Shown here piece by piece: positions 1-8,572 of a DNA stretch of 64,000 nt. The DNA comes from CAYTZH01 sp964442285 (lineage in GTDB: Bacteria > Myxococcota_A > UBA9160 > JAFDET01), in contig CAYTZH010000019.1 in NCBI GenBank assembly GCA_964442285.1, positions 22,410 to 86,409 on the forward strand, in the 5' to 3' direction. Under the pieces are notes generated by a model. It did no database searches. It was not told where the DNA came from and saw only the letters and a list, made by a program, of their open reading frames with translations. The stretch's first letter is position 1. Each line of letters begins with the position of its first letter. Made by a program: the position numbers and the translations under genes.

Positions 1-1
1 G

Positions 2-694
2 CGCGTCCTCGAGAATCGGGAGATCACCCTGATCCGGGCCGGGCAGGAGGAGCGCTACCGTGCGGTCCCGGTGCCGCAGAAGACCCGGGAGATCAACGGC
101 CTCATGGCCCGCGACTACGGGCTCGCCGACCAGATCGTGGGCATGATCCGCAGCGACAAGTCGGTGGCGATCCGCCTGGATCCGCCGGTCGCGCTGCTGC
201 CCTTCCTGGGCGACGTCCCGGAGACCGAGCCGGAGACCGGGGCCGAGCTCGCCGCCGAATCGGAGGGCGAGGCCGAGCTGGAGACCGCGGGCGAGCTGGA
301 GGGCGCGGTCGAGACCGAGATGGAGACCGCGGCCGAGCTGGAGGGCGAGTCGCAGACCGAGGCCGGGACGGGGACCGGGTCGGAGACGGCGCCGGACGCC
401 GACGGCGACGCCGAGGCCGCCCCGGAGAGCGACGCCCCCGACCCCGGGTCCGACCCCGCAACTGGGACGCCCGCCGGAGCAGAGGGGACGCCCGCCGGAG
501 CAGAGGGGACGCCCGCCGGAGCAGAGGGGACGCCTGAGGAAGCCGCTATCGAGCCGGAGCCCGCGGCCGCCAGGCCCGCGGAGCCCGAGTCCGACGAATC
601 CGCCGACCCCGAACCCGAACCCGACGAATCCGCCGACCCCGAACCCGAACCCGACGAATCCGCCGACCCCGAGCCCGTCGACCCCGCGCCCTAG
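2..694 (+). CDS. 3' part of an unidentified protein with an acidic repetitive tail
   Basis: The reading frame is open from base 2, so the start lies outside the window. About 70 residues of ordinary-looking sequence (ending near LLPFLGD) are followed by about 160 residues made almost only of Glu, Ala, Pro, Asp, Thr and Gly. The tail holds three GTPAGAE heptads and three DESADPEPEP-type decads, each encoded by near-identical DNA repeats. The front part vaguely resembles the second half of small split-barrel flavin/nitroreductase-like proteins, but this is only an impression. The low-complexity tail is probably disordered. Its TAG stop shares a CTAG with the stop of the convergent SGNH hydrolase gene. 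Function not recognised. Confidence 0.6.
   Translation, partial: RVLENREITLIRAGQEERYRAVPVPQKTREINGLMARDYGLADQIVGMIRSDKSVAIRLDPPVALLPFLGDVPETEPETGAELAAESEGEAELETAGELEGAVETEMETAAELEGESQTEAGTGTGSETAPDADGDAEAAPESDAPDPGSDPATGTPAGAEGTPAGAEGTPAGAEGTPEEAAIEPEPAAARPAEPESDESADPEPEPDESADPEPEPDESADPEPVDPAP
464..526 (+). repeat. 21-bp coding tandem repeat, three units
   Basis: Three identical 21-bp units (464-484, 485-505, 506-526) encode the heptad GTPAGAE, followed by a partial fourth unit. The identity extends to third codon positions, which points to recent slippage or expansion. Confidence 0.85.
593..675 (+). repeat. 30-bp coding tandem repeat, about 2.8 units
   Basis: Units begin at 593, 623 and 653 and encode DESADPEPEP. 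The first two are identical at the DNA level and the third diverges at its end. The repeat sits at the extreme C-terminus of the acidic tail. Confidence 0.8.
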
Positions 695-1764
695 GCCGGA
701 TCCTCCAGCAGGGCCAGCGCGGCGGGGGCCACCGCCTTCGCCCAGGCCAGCGAGCCCGACACCGTCAGGTGACAGACGTCGTTGAAGAGGTCCCGCCGTC
801 GCGGCAGCGACCGATCCAGGTCCACGAGCGCGACACCCGACGCCGCGGCCAGCTCCCGCAGCACCTCGTTGTGGGCGTCGACGGCGGCCCGCACGTGCTC
901 GGGCAGCCCCCAGAGCTCCGTCTCCGTGTGGTGGAGCACGTAGCCGGCGCCGTGCTCCCGGAAGCGCTCCAGGCTGTAGCCGTCGGGCCAGTGGGTGGCG
1001 AAGGTAACGAGCAGGAGCGGCTCCCCGCGCACCTCGGCCCGGGCGATCAGCGCCGCCAGATTCTCCCGGAACGAGGCCGGCGTCTTGAGGTCGCCGCCCT
1101 CGGCGAGCCACTCGGCCCGCGGCCGATGGGTGGGGAGCGAGACGAGCCGCCCCGCCCGCAGCCCGAGGGTGTCGCGCAGCCAGCCGGCGGCGAAGGGCAG
1201 GGCCGTCCAGGGCAGGGATCGCTCCCGGGCGGCGGCGTTGGCCTCGCGGTACCAGGAGTAGTGGCCGTAATCCGCCTCGTAGAACGCACGTGGCACGTTG
1301 TTGGCGCGCGCCTCGTTGATGCCGTGGTAGACGACGACCAGGTCGTAGGGCGGGACGTCCAGGGCCGTGTACTTGAGCAGGCTGTCCCGGGACGTGTGGG
1401 CCGGCTCCGCCAGGTTCCGCATGTGGATCTCGGCCGGGGTGGCGAGGGCGAGCTCCTCCCGCAGGGCGACCTCTACGGCCCCCCACTTCGGGTGCAGCGC
1501 AGAGCCGCCCAGCATCAGCACGCTGAGCGCCTCCGGCGGCGGCGGGTACCTCCGGGCCCGCCGCAGCTCCCGGTAGAAGTGGTCCAGGGGCTTCGGGTCG
1601 AGGGCTGTCGCCACGCAGCCCCCGAGACCCTCGCAGTCGCCGGGCAGGTTGCGCACCACGAGCACCCGGGCGGCGCACTCGACGAGCAGCAGGTTGAAGA
1701 GCACGAAGGCCGTGGCGAGGGCGAGGCGCCCCGCCGGAGAGCGCGCCGGCGCCGAGGCTTCCAT
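691..1764 (-). CDS. Membrane-anchored SGNH/GDSL-type hydrolase
   Basis: A likely esterase or acyl hydrolase of the SGNH superfamily acting outside the membrane. The N-terminus has one hydrophobic segment (about residues 12-33). It is followed by block I (LMLGGSAL, Ser about residue 88), a block III-like YHGINEA, and a C-terminal block V (DVCHLTVSGS) supplying Asp and His. These are the Ser-Gly-Asn-His elements of the fold. The ATG at 1764 was preferred over an upstream in-frame GTG at 1803 because the longer form would run into the carboxypeptidase gene. It is co-directional with that gene, 10 bases downstream. Substrate unknown. Confidence 0.8.
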   Translation of the reverse strand: MEASAPARSPAGRLALATAFVLFNLLLVECAARVLVVRNLPGDCEGLGGCVATALDPKPLDHFYRELRRARRYPPPPEALSVLMLGGSALHPKWGAVEVALREELALATPAEIHMRNLAEPAHTSRDSLLKYTALDVPPYDLVVVYHGINEARANNVPRAFYEADYGHYSWYREANAAARERSLPWTALPFAAGWLRDTLGLRAGRLVSLPTHRPRAEWLAEGGDLKTPASFRENLAALIARAEVRGEPLLLVTFATHWPDGYSLERFREHGAGYVLHHTETELWGLPEHVRAAVDAHNEVLRELAAASGVALVDLDRSLPRRRDLFNDVCHLTVSGSLAWAKAVAPAALALLEDPA

Positions 1765-1774
1765 GGCGCGGACT

Positions 1775-3277
1775 CTAGGCGTCGTCCGCGGGACGCGCGA
1801 CACCGTGGAGCGCCCCGTGTCGGGACCAGAGGTGGTCCACCAGGTCGGCCACCGGATCGCGCTCGCCGATGGCCTCCCGGATGAGGGCCGGCGCCTCGAG
1901 CAGGTGTCCGCGATGGTGGATGCGCTCGCGCAGGAAGGCGCGGATCGGCGCGAACCTGCCGCGGGCGACGCCGTCCCAGACGCCGGGCTCGGCGGCCTCC
2001 AGGCTGCGCACCAGGCTCGCCGCCCACAGGTTGCCCAGGGAGTAGCTCGGGAAATAGCCGAAGGCGGCCGCCGACCAGTGCACGTCCTGCAGCACGCCCT
2101 CGCGGTCGTCGGAAGGGGTCGCGCCGAGGGTGGCGGTATAGGCCTCGCGCCAGGCCTCGGGCAGGGCGTCCACGGCGAGGCGCCCCTCGAACAGGGCGAG
2201 CTCGAGCTCGAAGCGGACGGCGATGTGGAGGTCGTAGGTCACCTCGTCGGCCTCGGTGCGCACCAGGCCCCGTACGAAGCGGTTGCTCGCGGCGTAGAGG
2301 CGGTCTGCGTCGACGTCCGCATCGGGGAAGTGGTGGCGGATGCGCTCGGCCAGCCAGGCGCAGAACGGCCGCGAGCGACCCACGGCGTTCTCCCACAGGC
2401 GCGACTGGGACTCGTGCAGCCCGTAGCTCGCGGCGCGCGCCACCGTCGTTCCCGCCAGCTCCGGCAGCCCCTGCTCGTAGAGGCCGTGCCCGACCTCGTG
2501 GATCGTGCCGGAGAGGCCGAGCAGCAGGTCGTCCTCCACCAGGTGGGTGGTGATGCGGACGTCGCCCGGTCCGTGGCCGGAGGTGAAGGGGTGCTCGGCG
2601 TGGTCGAGGCGGCCGGCGTCGAAGTCGTAGCCGAGGGCCTCGGCCACCTCCCGGTTCAGGCGGGCCTGGCGCGCGAGATCGAAGTGGCCCCCGAGGCGCG
2701 GCAGGGTGGGGCGGTCGTCGAGGGCCGCGAGCAGGGGGGCCACGCCCGCGCGCAGCCGCGCCAGCATCTCGCGCAGGTCGCCGACGTCGAGGCCCGGGTC
2801 GAAGTCCTCCAGCAGCACCTCGTAGGGCGGGCGGTCGGGCGCGATGGCCTCGGCCCGGCGACGCGCCAGCTCGACGAGCCGGCGCAGGGCGGGCGCGAAG
2901 CGCCCGAAGTCGGCCTCGCGCTTGGCCTCGATCCAGGCGGCGAAGCCCTCGGAGCGCGCGTGGGCCAGCGCCTCCACCAGGTCGGCGGGCACCCGACGCG
3001 CGCGCTCGTGGTCGCGCCGCAGGTTGCGCAGGCAGGCCCGCTGCACCGGGTCCTCGCTGCCGTCCAAGGCGTCGAGCCAGCGGCCCAGCCGGGGATCGGC
3101 CACCCGCTCGTGGACGAGGCGCGAGAGCAGGGCCTGCTGCCGCCCGCGCAGGGCGCTGGCGCGGGCGGGCATGCCCGTCTGCTCGTCCCAGCCGAGGAGC
3201 CCCGAGATGCCCTCGAGGGTCTCGAGCTCGGTCACGTGTCGGCGGAGTTCGTCCCAGGCGCGGTCGCGGTTGCTCAT
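1775..3277 (-). CDS. Metallocarboxypeptidase, M32 (carboxypeptidase Taq) family
   Basis: A zinc-dependent cytosolic carboxypeptidase that trims C-terminal residues from peptides. The length (500 residues) is normal for the family. The zinc motif HEVGH lies at about residues 255-259 in the context TIHEVGHGLYEQGL, and the family signature HESQSRLWENAVGRS follows. An early GWDEQTGMP block is also typical of M32 enzymes. No signal peptide is seen. It is followed 10 bases later by the SGNH hydrolase on the same strand. Confidence 0.93.
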   Translation of the reverse strand: MSNRDRAWDELRRHVTELETLEGISGLLGWDEQTGMPARASALRGRQQALLSRLVHERVADPRLGRWLDALDGSEDPVQRACLRNLRRDHERARRVPADLVEALAHARSEGFAAWIEAKREADFGRFAPALRRLVELARRRAEAIAPDRPPYEVLLEDFDPGLDVGDLREMLARLRAGVAPLLAALDDRPTLPRLGGHFDLARQARLNREVAEALGYDFDAGRLDHAEHPFTSGHGPGDVRITTHLVEDDLLLGLSGTIHEVGHGLYEQGLPELAGTTVARAASYGLHESQSRLWENAVGRSRPFCAWLAERIRHHFPDADVDADRLYAASNRFVRGLVRTEADEVTYDLHIAVRFELELALFEGRLAVDALPEAWREAYTATLGATPSDDREGVLQDVHWSAAAFGYFPSYSLGNLWAASLVRSLEAAEPGVWDGVARGRFAPIRAFLRERIHHRGHLLEAPALIREAIGERDPVADLVDHLWSRHGALHGVARPADDA

Positions 3278-3307
3278 GGCGCGGGAGGGTAGCGGCCGGC
3301 GGCGGGA

Positions 3308-4315
3308 TCAGGCCGGGTCGGGGCCCACCCGGATCATGCGCTTGCCCCGATTCTCTCCCGCCAGCAGGCCCACGAGCCCGCGCGGCGCGTTCTCGAGCCC
3401 CTCCAGGACGTCTTCGACGACGCGGATCTGGCCGCTCGAGAGCCAGGCGGAGAGGTCGCGCTCGGCCTCGGCGTCCCGGTCCATGAAGTCCGTCAGGATG
3501 AAGCCCTCCATGCGGATGCGCTTCACCACCAGCAGCCCGGGCACGCCCACCGGACCGGCGATCGGACCGCCGTCGTACATGGATACCGCGCCGCAGCAGG
3601 CGATGCGGCCGTGGTCCTTCATGGCGAAGAGCGCCGCCTGCAGGATGGGACCGCCCGTGTTGTCGAAGTAGACGTCGATGCCGCCGGGGCAGTGCTCGCC
3701 GATCCGGGCCGGAAGATCGCCGGCCTTGTAGTCGAGGCAGGCGTCGAAGCCCAGCTCGTCGCGGACCCATTCGCACTTCTCGGGCCCGCCCGCGACACCG
3801 ACGACGCGGGCGCCCTTCAGCACGCCGATCTGACCGACGATCGAGCCCACCGAGCCGGCGGCCGCCGACACCAGCAGGGTCTCGCCCGCGGCGATCCCGG
3901 CCACGTTCAGCAGCCCGTGGTAGGCCGTCTTGCCCGCGATGCCCAGCACCGAGAGCAGGTGGGAGAGCGGGCGGTGCTCGCTCGCGCGCTGCACGGCGCG
4001 GGCGTCGAGGGCGGCGTACTCCTGCCAGCCCACCTCGCCCGAGACCACGTCGCCCACGGTAAAGTCCGGCGAGCGCGACTCCACCACCTCGCCGATGGCG
4101 TAGCCGTGCATCACGTCGCCCGGGTTTACGGCCGCCTTGTAGGTGGGCCCCTGCATCCAGGCGCGGTTGGCGGCGTCCTGGGAGAGCAGGATGCTGCGCA
4201 CCAGCACCTGGCCCTCGCCGGGTGCGGGCATGGGGGCGTGGCGCAGCTCGAAGTGGGCGGTGTCGAGCTTCCCGGTGGGCTTTTCGCGGAGGAGGATCTG
4301 GGTGTTGTCGGCCAT
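3308..4315 (-). CDS. NADP-dependent zinc-free medium-chain oxidoreductase (prostaglandin/leukotriene reductase type)
   Basis: A 335-residue enone or quinone reductase of the MDR superfamily, close to the leukotriene B4 dehydrogenase/CurA group. It reduces activated double bonds with NADPH. The nucleotide-binding turn appears as SAAAGSVGSIVGQ in mid-protein. The cysteine ligands of zinc alcohol dehydrogenases are missing. The N-terminal GroES-like half ends around residue 120. It is a single gene between the GntR regulator and the M32 peptidase. The physiological substrate cannot be told from the sequence. Confidence 0.9.
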   Translation of the reverse strand: MADNTQILLREKPTGKLDTAHFELRHAPMPAPGEGQVLVRSILLSQDAANRAWMQGPTYKAAVNPGDVMHGYAIGEVVESRSPDFTVGDVVSGEVGWQEYAALDARAVQRASEHRPLSHLLSVLGIAGKTAYHGLLNVAGIAAGETLLVSAAAGSVGSIVGQIGVLKGARVVGVAGGPEKCEWVRDELGFDACLDYKAGDLPARIGEHCPGGIDVYFDNTGGPILQAALFAMKDHGRIACCGAVSMYDGGPIAGPVGVPGLLVVKRIRMEGFILTDFMDRDAEAERDLSAWLSSGQIRVVEDVLEGLENAPRGLVGLLAGENRGKRMIRVGPDPA

Positions 4316-4342
4316 GCGACCCAGCCTAGCGAATGTGGCCCG

Positions 4343-5047
4343 TCAGCTGGGCGAGCCCGGCTCGAGCTGCTTCAGGACGTACTCGCGCTTGATCCGCAGC
4401 AGCTCGCGGATCCCCCGCTCCGCCCGCTCGGGGTTCCGCTCGACGAGCGCCGTGTGGATGGTGTCGATCGAGCGGGCGAGGCTCGCGGCGGGGGGCCGCA
4501 ACCGGCGCAGCAGGGGGACCACGCTCGCCAGCACTCCGTGCAGGCTGTTGCCGACCATGCGCAGCACCAGGTTCTGGCTGGCCCGGGCGATCAGCTGAAG
4601 GAGGCTCACCAAGGTCTGGAGGTACTCCTCTTCCGTGGTGCCTCTCCGGTTCAGCCGGGACAGCAGGCCGAGGGCCGTCTCGATCTCCTCGTCGCTCGCG
4701 CGCTCGACGGCGAGGCGCACGGCGCCCACGAGCATCAGCTCGTGGACGTCGAGGAGCTGTCCCACCAGGACCGGGTCGGGGGAGCCGGGGGTCGCGAGCA
4801 CGTCCCGCAGGACCTCCAGGCTGGCCTGGTGCAGCGGAGCGACCCGCGCCCCGCCGGGCTGGACGTCGACGAGCCGCTCCTTGGCGAGGATCTTCATCGC
4901 CTCGCGGGCCGAGCCCCGGTTCACGCCCGCCTGCTCGGCGAGCTCGCGCTCGGAGGGGAGGCGTTCGCCGGGCTGGTAGTGGCCCGTCACGATGCGTCGG
5001 CGGACCTGGCTCGCGATCTCCTCGGGCCGCGAGTGCTCGGACGTCAC
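4343..5047 (-). CDS. GntR-family (FadR/FCD-type) transcriptional regulator
   Basis: A 234-residue regulator with an N-terminal winged helix (about residues 8-75, containing the motif LPSERELAEQAGVNRGSAREA) and an all-helical C-terminal FCD-like ligand domain. The GTG start at 5047 overlaps the alkB stop as GTGA, so the two genes are translationally coupled. Regulators of this group bind operators of the form TGGT-N3-ACCA, and exactly such sites lie in the palindrome before alkB. It is therefore a likely autoregulating controller of alkane oxidation that may respond to a fatty acid or acyl-CoA (inference). Confidence 0.88.
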   Translation of the reverse strand: MTSEHSRPEEIASQVRRRIVTGHYQPGERLPSERELAEQAGVNRGSAREAMKILAKERLVDVQPGGARVAPLHQASLEVLRDVLATPGSPDPVLVGQLLDVHELMLVGAVRLAVERASDEEIETALGLLSRLNRRGTTEEEYLQTLVSLLQLIARASQNLVLRMVGNSLHGVLASVVPLLRRLRPPAASLARSIDTIHTALVERNPERAERGIRELLRIKREYVLKQLEPGSPS

Positions 5048-6228
5048 GCGTGAGCCCCCTCCGCCGTCGCCTCCGAAGGCGCCGTCGGCGCGAACGGTCC
5101 CAGCCGACGGCGCTGCAGCTCCTCGGTCATCTGCCGGCGGAAGGTCGCGTTGCGGAACATGACCAGCGGGAACATGGCGATGTAGCCGCGGGGCAGAACC
5201 GGCGCCCCCTCGTGGACCCGCAGCTGCTGATAGGGACGCGACGCGAAGGCGTGGTGGTCGGCGTGTCGCGTCAGGCCCGTGAGCGCGTAGTAGGTGAAGC
5301 GCGAGTGGGTGTCCCAGGAGTCGATCGGCCGCACGCGCTTGGAGGCCCGCGTGAGTCCCCAGTGCTCGAAGTAGTTCACGACCTCCAGCGCGCGGGAGGC
5401 GAACACGGCCTGGAGGAGGAAGCCGAAGAAGCCGGCCGGGCCGGCCACGGCGCCGATTGCGAACGCCAGGCTCCACTCCGCCACCAGCCCGTGGAGCACC
5501 CGGTTGCCGAGCTGTCGTCGATCCCAGAGCGCCATCTCGGGGTCGCCGAGCCTTCGGGTCTCGAGGCGCCAGGCGCTCCTGAACTGGGCGGGGACGGTCC
5601 GCACGTAGAAGCGATGGAAGCTCTCGCCGAAGCGGGCGGTGGCGGGATCCTCGGGGGTGCCGACCCGGACGTGGTGTCCGCGCAGGTGCTCGGTGTAGAA
5701 GTGCTCGTACATCACGGTGCACAGCAGCAGTCGGCCGAGCCACTGCATCCGGGGGCTCTTGCGGTGGATCAGCTCGTGCGCCACGACGATCCCCGAGTAG
5801 CCGGAGCTGGCCCCCACGAGCAGGATGCCCACCAGGGTGTCGATCGACCAGAAGCTCTGGATCCAGAAGAAGCGGGCGAACAGGGCCACGTTCAGCAGCT
5901 GGATGGCGACCAGCAGGAAGAGCAGGGCGTCGAAGGGCCACGCCGGGAGATCCGGCCGCGGCGCGTGGCGCTGCCGGCCGCCGAAGCGATCGGCGAGCTG
6001 CATGGCCGTCCCCGGGATCACCACCATTGCCAGCGCCACCCACCAGGCGTGGGGCGCCGTGAGGCAGAAGACCATCGCCAGCACGGGAAGCAGGAGCGCG
6101 GCCAGGTGGGGCGCCCAGATGGCGAGGATCTGGCCGCGGGAGAGCGGCGGTCCGGCGGCCTCGGGCTCGAGGGAGGCCGCGACGCGGGGGTCGGCCGGCG
6201 GAACGGAGAGGGGAGGGGTGAGGTTCAT
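5044..6228 (-). CDS. alkB: AlkB-type alkane 1-monooxygenase
   Basis: A membrane di-iron hydroxylase that oxidises n-alkanes at the terminal carbon, using electrons from rubredoxin. The family's histidine boxes are present: HELIH, HLRGHH and LTRHADHH, along with the NYFEHWGL motif specific to alkane hydroxylases. Four to six hydrophobic spans surround them. The length (394 residues) is typical. ATG 6228 was preferred over TTG 6243 because the longer form would start inside the 29-bp palindrome. No rubredoxin gene is adjacent, so the electron partner must be encoded elsewhere. It is co-transcribed with the GntR regulator. Confidence 0.92.
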   Translation of the reverse strand: MNLTPPLSVPPADPRVAASLEPEAAGPPLSRGQILAIWAPHLAALLLPVLAMVFCLTAPHAWWVALAMVVIPGTAMQLADRFGGRQRHAPRPDLPAWPFDALLFLLVAIQLLNVALFARFFWIQSFWSIDTLVGILLVGASSGYSGIVVAHELIHRKSPRMQWLGRLLLCTVMYEHFYTEHLRGHHVRVGTPEDPATARFGESFHRFYVRTVPAQFRSAWRLETRRLGDPEMALWDRRQLGNRVLHGLVAEWSLAFAIGAVAGPAGFFGFLLQAVFASRALEVVNYFEHWGLTRASKRVRPIDSWDTHSRFTYYALTGLTRHADHHAFASRPYQQLRVHEGAPVLPRGYIAMFPLVMFRNATFRRQMTEELQRRRLGPFAPTAPSEATAEGAHA

Positions 6229-6233
6229 GGGCG

Positions 6234-6262
6234 TCTGGTCCAACCAAATTGGTTGGACCAGA
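6234..6262. promoter_or_regulatory. 29-bp perfect palindrome, probable operator for alkB and the GntR regulator
   Basis: Fourteen bases on each side of a single central base (6248) are exactly complementary. It contains two overlapping TGGT-N3-ACCA elements, the recognition form of FadR-type GntR proteins. It lies 5 to 34 bases before the alkB ATG, where a bound repressor would block transcription or initiation. Confidence 0.8.
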
Positions 6263-6362
6263 AGCTAGGCAAGCCAGGCGGGGCGTTCAAGGCCCGCGGC
6301 GAGCCGCTCCCGGGTGCGCCGGCTCCTCGATCCCCGCGGGGCCTGCTTCGCTGGGGCTGCGT

Positions 6363-6390
6363 TTGCCCTGACGCGGGGGCGTGCATACCT
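6363..6390 (+). promoter_or_regulatory. Possible sigma-70-like promoter of the tmRNA gene
   Basis: TTGCCC (6363-6368) and CATACC (6384-6389) are separated by 15 bases, and the second lies 11 bases before the mature tmRNA 5' end. The match is weak but well placed. The rest of 6263-6400 shows nothing else. Confidence 0.35.
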
Positions 6391-6400
6391 TCTCGCGAGT

Positions 6401-6768
6401 GGGGGCGACTTGGCTTCGACGGGTGGTCGAAGGCTGTCGCTGCGTGCCGAGGTCGTCAGCCAACCTCGCTAAACCGCTGGCACTGTTGGTAGTGATAACT
6501 GCCGACGCTGACTACGCTCTCGCTGCCTAGCCGAAACTAGGTCTAGCGACGCCCGTCCGTGACGTCTCCTAGCGGGGAGCGGGCGACATCAGGAGGCTGG
6601 CCCCCGGCCGCTGGCAGGCCGCATCCGGGGGTGAGAACCACGTCTGCCAAGGCGGGCGCTGCTCCGGCTCCAGTGACTGGCCCCGCCGAGATCGAACAGG
6701 AGCTACGCACGTAGACGCGCTGGCTGGACGCCATGCGGACGCGGGTTCGATTCCCGCCGCCTCCACCA
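6401..6768 (+). ncRNA. ssrA: tmRNA (one-piece)
   Basis: This RNA rescues stalled ribosomes and tags the unfinished peptide. The 5' end GGGGGCGACTTGGCTTCGAC and the 3' end ...GCCGCCTCCACCA pair as a 7-bp acceptor stem. A T-arm (6741-6757, with TTCGATT loop) and an encoded CCA are present. The tag frame begins at the GCC at 6501 and reads ADADYALAA, ending at TAG 6528-6530. The layout is contiguous rather than the permuted two-piece form. The last 27 bases are repeated at 11872-11898, marking it as the integration site of the adjoining elements. Confidence 0.96.
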
Positions 6769-8030
6769 CTAACCCGCTGCTTTCGCGCCGTTTTCTCGGG
6801 CCGTTTCGCGCCCCGCACCCCGTCCGCGCCCCGCGGCGGGCGCAGGACCTCCAGCAGAGCCCCGTCGGCCAGGCGCGCGTAGCGCCGGGTGGAGCGAACG
6901 TCGGCGTGGCCGAGGAAGGTCTGGAGGGCGCGCTCGGAGACGCCGCGCGCCGCCGCGTCCGTGGCGAAGGTGTGCTTGGTGCCGGCGTAGAGGCTGACCT
7001 TCACGCCGACCTTCTCGCACGCCTCGATCCAGGTCCGCCGCAGGCTCGTCCCGGACCAGCGGCCGCGAGGTCGGATCCCGCGGCCGCTCCAGGGCACCGT
7101 GAAGAGCGGCTCCGCGCGGAGGCGGCTCTCGCGTTCGACGTGCTCGGCGATCCACTCCTGCAGCACGAGCGGCACCGGCAGCCGCTTCACCTTGCCGGTC
7201 TTCGTGGAGCGGATCGGCGAGTCCAGGCGGTCGCCCTTGCGGGCCTTGCTCACCGTCAGCCAGCCGTCGTGGTAGTCGGCGACGTCGAGCGCCACGGCCT
7301 CGCCCGGCCGCAGGCCCATCAACGCCATGGCCAGGTAGATGCCGCGGCGGTCCTCGGGGATCGCGTCGAGGATCTCGTCCTGGGTGCGCGCTGAGAGCGG
7401 CGCCGGCGTCCGCTCCGGCGGCTTCGGCCACGGGTACTCCCGCGGCAGCTCGCGGATCTCCTCGCGGCGGTAGAGCCAGCCCAGAAACGATCGGAACGCC
7501 GCCAGGATGTTCCAGCGGGTCTTCGGCGACAGCCCGCGGTCCGCCAGCCAGTGCGACCAGTCTTCCAGCGCCGCGTAGCTCACCTCGTGGATGCTGCGCC
7601 CGGCCCACCACGAGAAGTGTCCGTCCGCTGCCAGGTAGCGCGCGAGCTCGCGCACGTAGGTCGGGCTCCGGTCGCCGGCCTCCGCTTCCCGCTTCTTCAC
7701 CGCCAGCCAGTGCTCGGCGCGCGCCAGGACCAGGTTGATCGCATGACCGGACGGCAGGAAGATCGCCATCGCTTCGTCGATCGTGGCGCCTTGGGCGATG
7801 CGCGAGCGGATCAGCTCGAGCGCGCGGTTCGAGCTCTCCTCGGTCCACGGCATCCGGCCGCCCGGCACCGGCTGCGACCAGATGCGGCGCTCCCCGCCGC
7901 CCGCCTTGGGAAGCTCGACGTAGATGCGGCCGTCCTTGTGCCGCCTAACCGCTCCGAAGTCGCCCATCTCCAGCCAGGCCATAGCATGCGCGGCGGCAGC
8001 CTGGGAAGGGAGCTGGCCCCGGTACCCCAT
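6543..8030 (-). CDS. Tyrosine integrase of element 1 (frame runs through the att core)
   Basis: Site-specific recombinase of 495 codons in the integrated state. ATG 8030 has a GGGAGG ribosome site 5 bases upstream. It has an N-terminal arm, a SAM-like core-binding domain (with DWSHWLADRGLSPKTRWN), and a catalytic domain with LRPGEAVAL (Arg I), LGHADVRSTRRYARL (box III and Tyr). Box II reads LYAGTKHTFAT, with Ala and Lys where the usual His-x-x-Arg stands. There is no stop before the core. The last 66 or so codons lie antisense inside ssrA, and in an excised circle they would be replaced by the tail at 11655-11871. It is about 60 percent like the second integrase by eye. Confidence 0.88.
   Translation of the reverse strand: MGYRGQLPSQAAAAHAMAWLEMGDFGAVRRHKDGRIYVELPKAGGGERRIWSQPVPGGRMPWTEESSNRALELIRSRIAQGATIDEAMAIFLPSGHAINLVLARAEHWLAVKKREAEAGDRSPTYVRELARYLAADGHFSWWAGRSIHEVSYAALEDWSHWLADRGLSPKTRWNILAAFRSFLGWLYRREEIRELPREYPWPKPPERTPAPLSARTQDEILDAIPEDRRGIYLAMALMGLRPGEAVALDVADYHDGWLTVSKARKGDRLDSPIRSTKTGKVKRLPVPLVLQEWIAEHVERESRLRAEPLFTVPWSGRGIRPRGRWSGTSLRRTWIEACEKVGVKVSLYAGTKHTFATDAAARGVSERALQTFLGHADVRSTRRYARLADGALLEVLRPPRGADGVRGAKRPEKTARKQRVSGGGGGNRTRVRMASSQRVYVRSSCSISAGPVTGAGAAPALADVVLTPGCGLPAAGGQPPDVARSPLGDVTDGRR
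6742..6768 (+). repeat. Left attachment site (att core) inside the 3' end of ssrA
   Basis: This 27-base stretch is identical to 11872-11898. It covers the T-loop, the 3' side of the acceptor stem and CCA, so integration restores an intact tmRNA. Identity stops on both sides of the repeat. Confidence 0.9.
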
Positions 8031-8572
8031 CGGACCTCCCTCGCTGGAAGCGAGAGGCGCGGAGAACCGGGTCCGGGAGGGCCTTCTCGATACTTCAGGA
8101 GCAATCGCCGTGCCGAGAGAGACGCTACCCCGAGGATGCTGCTTGCAGCCGTTTCGGGCCTCGCCCGCCGCTGCGGGGCCGCCGATTGCACCGCTCTGGC
8201 TGCAGCCGCCGCGCCAACCACCGTCGGCTCGGGCTCGCCGTTCCGGTGCCTTGTCCGCAGCCGCTCCGCCTGTGCGCGGGACCTCTGTCTGCACGATCGC
8301 GGAAGCGCGAAGCGCACCTCGGCGGAAGCGAGTTCGCACGCAGACGACAACAACTCCGTGTGATTCACCGACCACTTCGGCAGACTCGGTGTTCAGCAAG
8401 ATAAGCGGAGGCCGGACCGAGAAGAACCGCGCGATCCCGCACGCGATTTGCTGGGCGGTTCGCATCGCAGGGGGCCGTTCCGGCCCACTGACCGCTTCGA
8501 ACCGCTTCAGCGGTCGATCGGCAAGCGAGATCGCCGGGTGGCCTGCGATGCGGAGCGCAGGAGCGACGCCGG
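8031..8572. other. 542-bp non-coding or unassigned stretch of element 1
   Basis: No reading frame here shows convincing codon bias or a family match. In the second element the equivalent place holds a small ribbon-helix-helix gene, which is absent here. One hairpin-capable repeat is seen at 8490-8515 (GACCGCT and AGCGGTC around a 12-base loop) with two direct ACCGCTTC copies. It could be a transcript end for the gene at 8573 or part of a transfer or recombination site. Confidence 0.4.

Noticed and set aside
464..675. CRISPR-like array
   Set aside because: Units are adjacent without spacers and in a coding frame; they encode a low-complexity tail.
1649..3292. 547-codon plus-strand open frame opposite the M32 peptidase
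   Set aside because: The minus-strand gene has full family motifs including HEVGH; the opposite frame has none.
6569..6769. Open frame beginning MVEAAGIEPAS on the minus strand
   Set aside because: It is the antisense of the tmRNA 3' end. This MVEAAGIEP/GGGGNRTRV pattern is the standard artefact of translating tRNA-like 3' ends.
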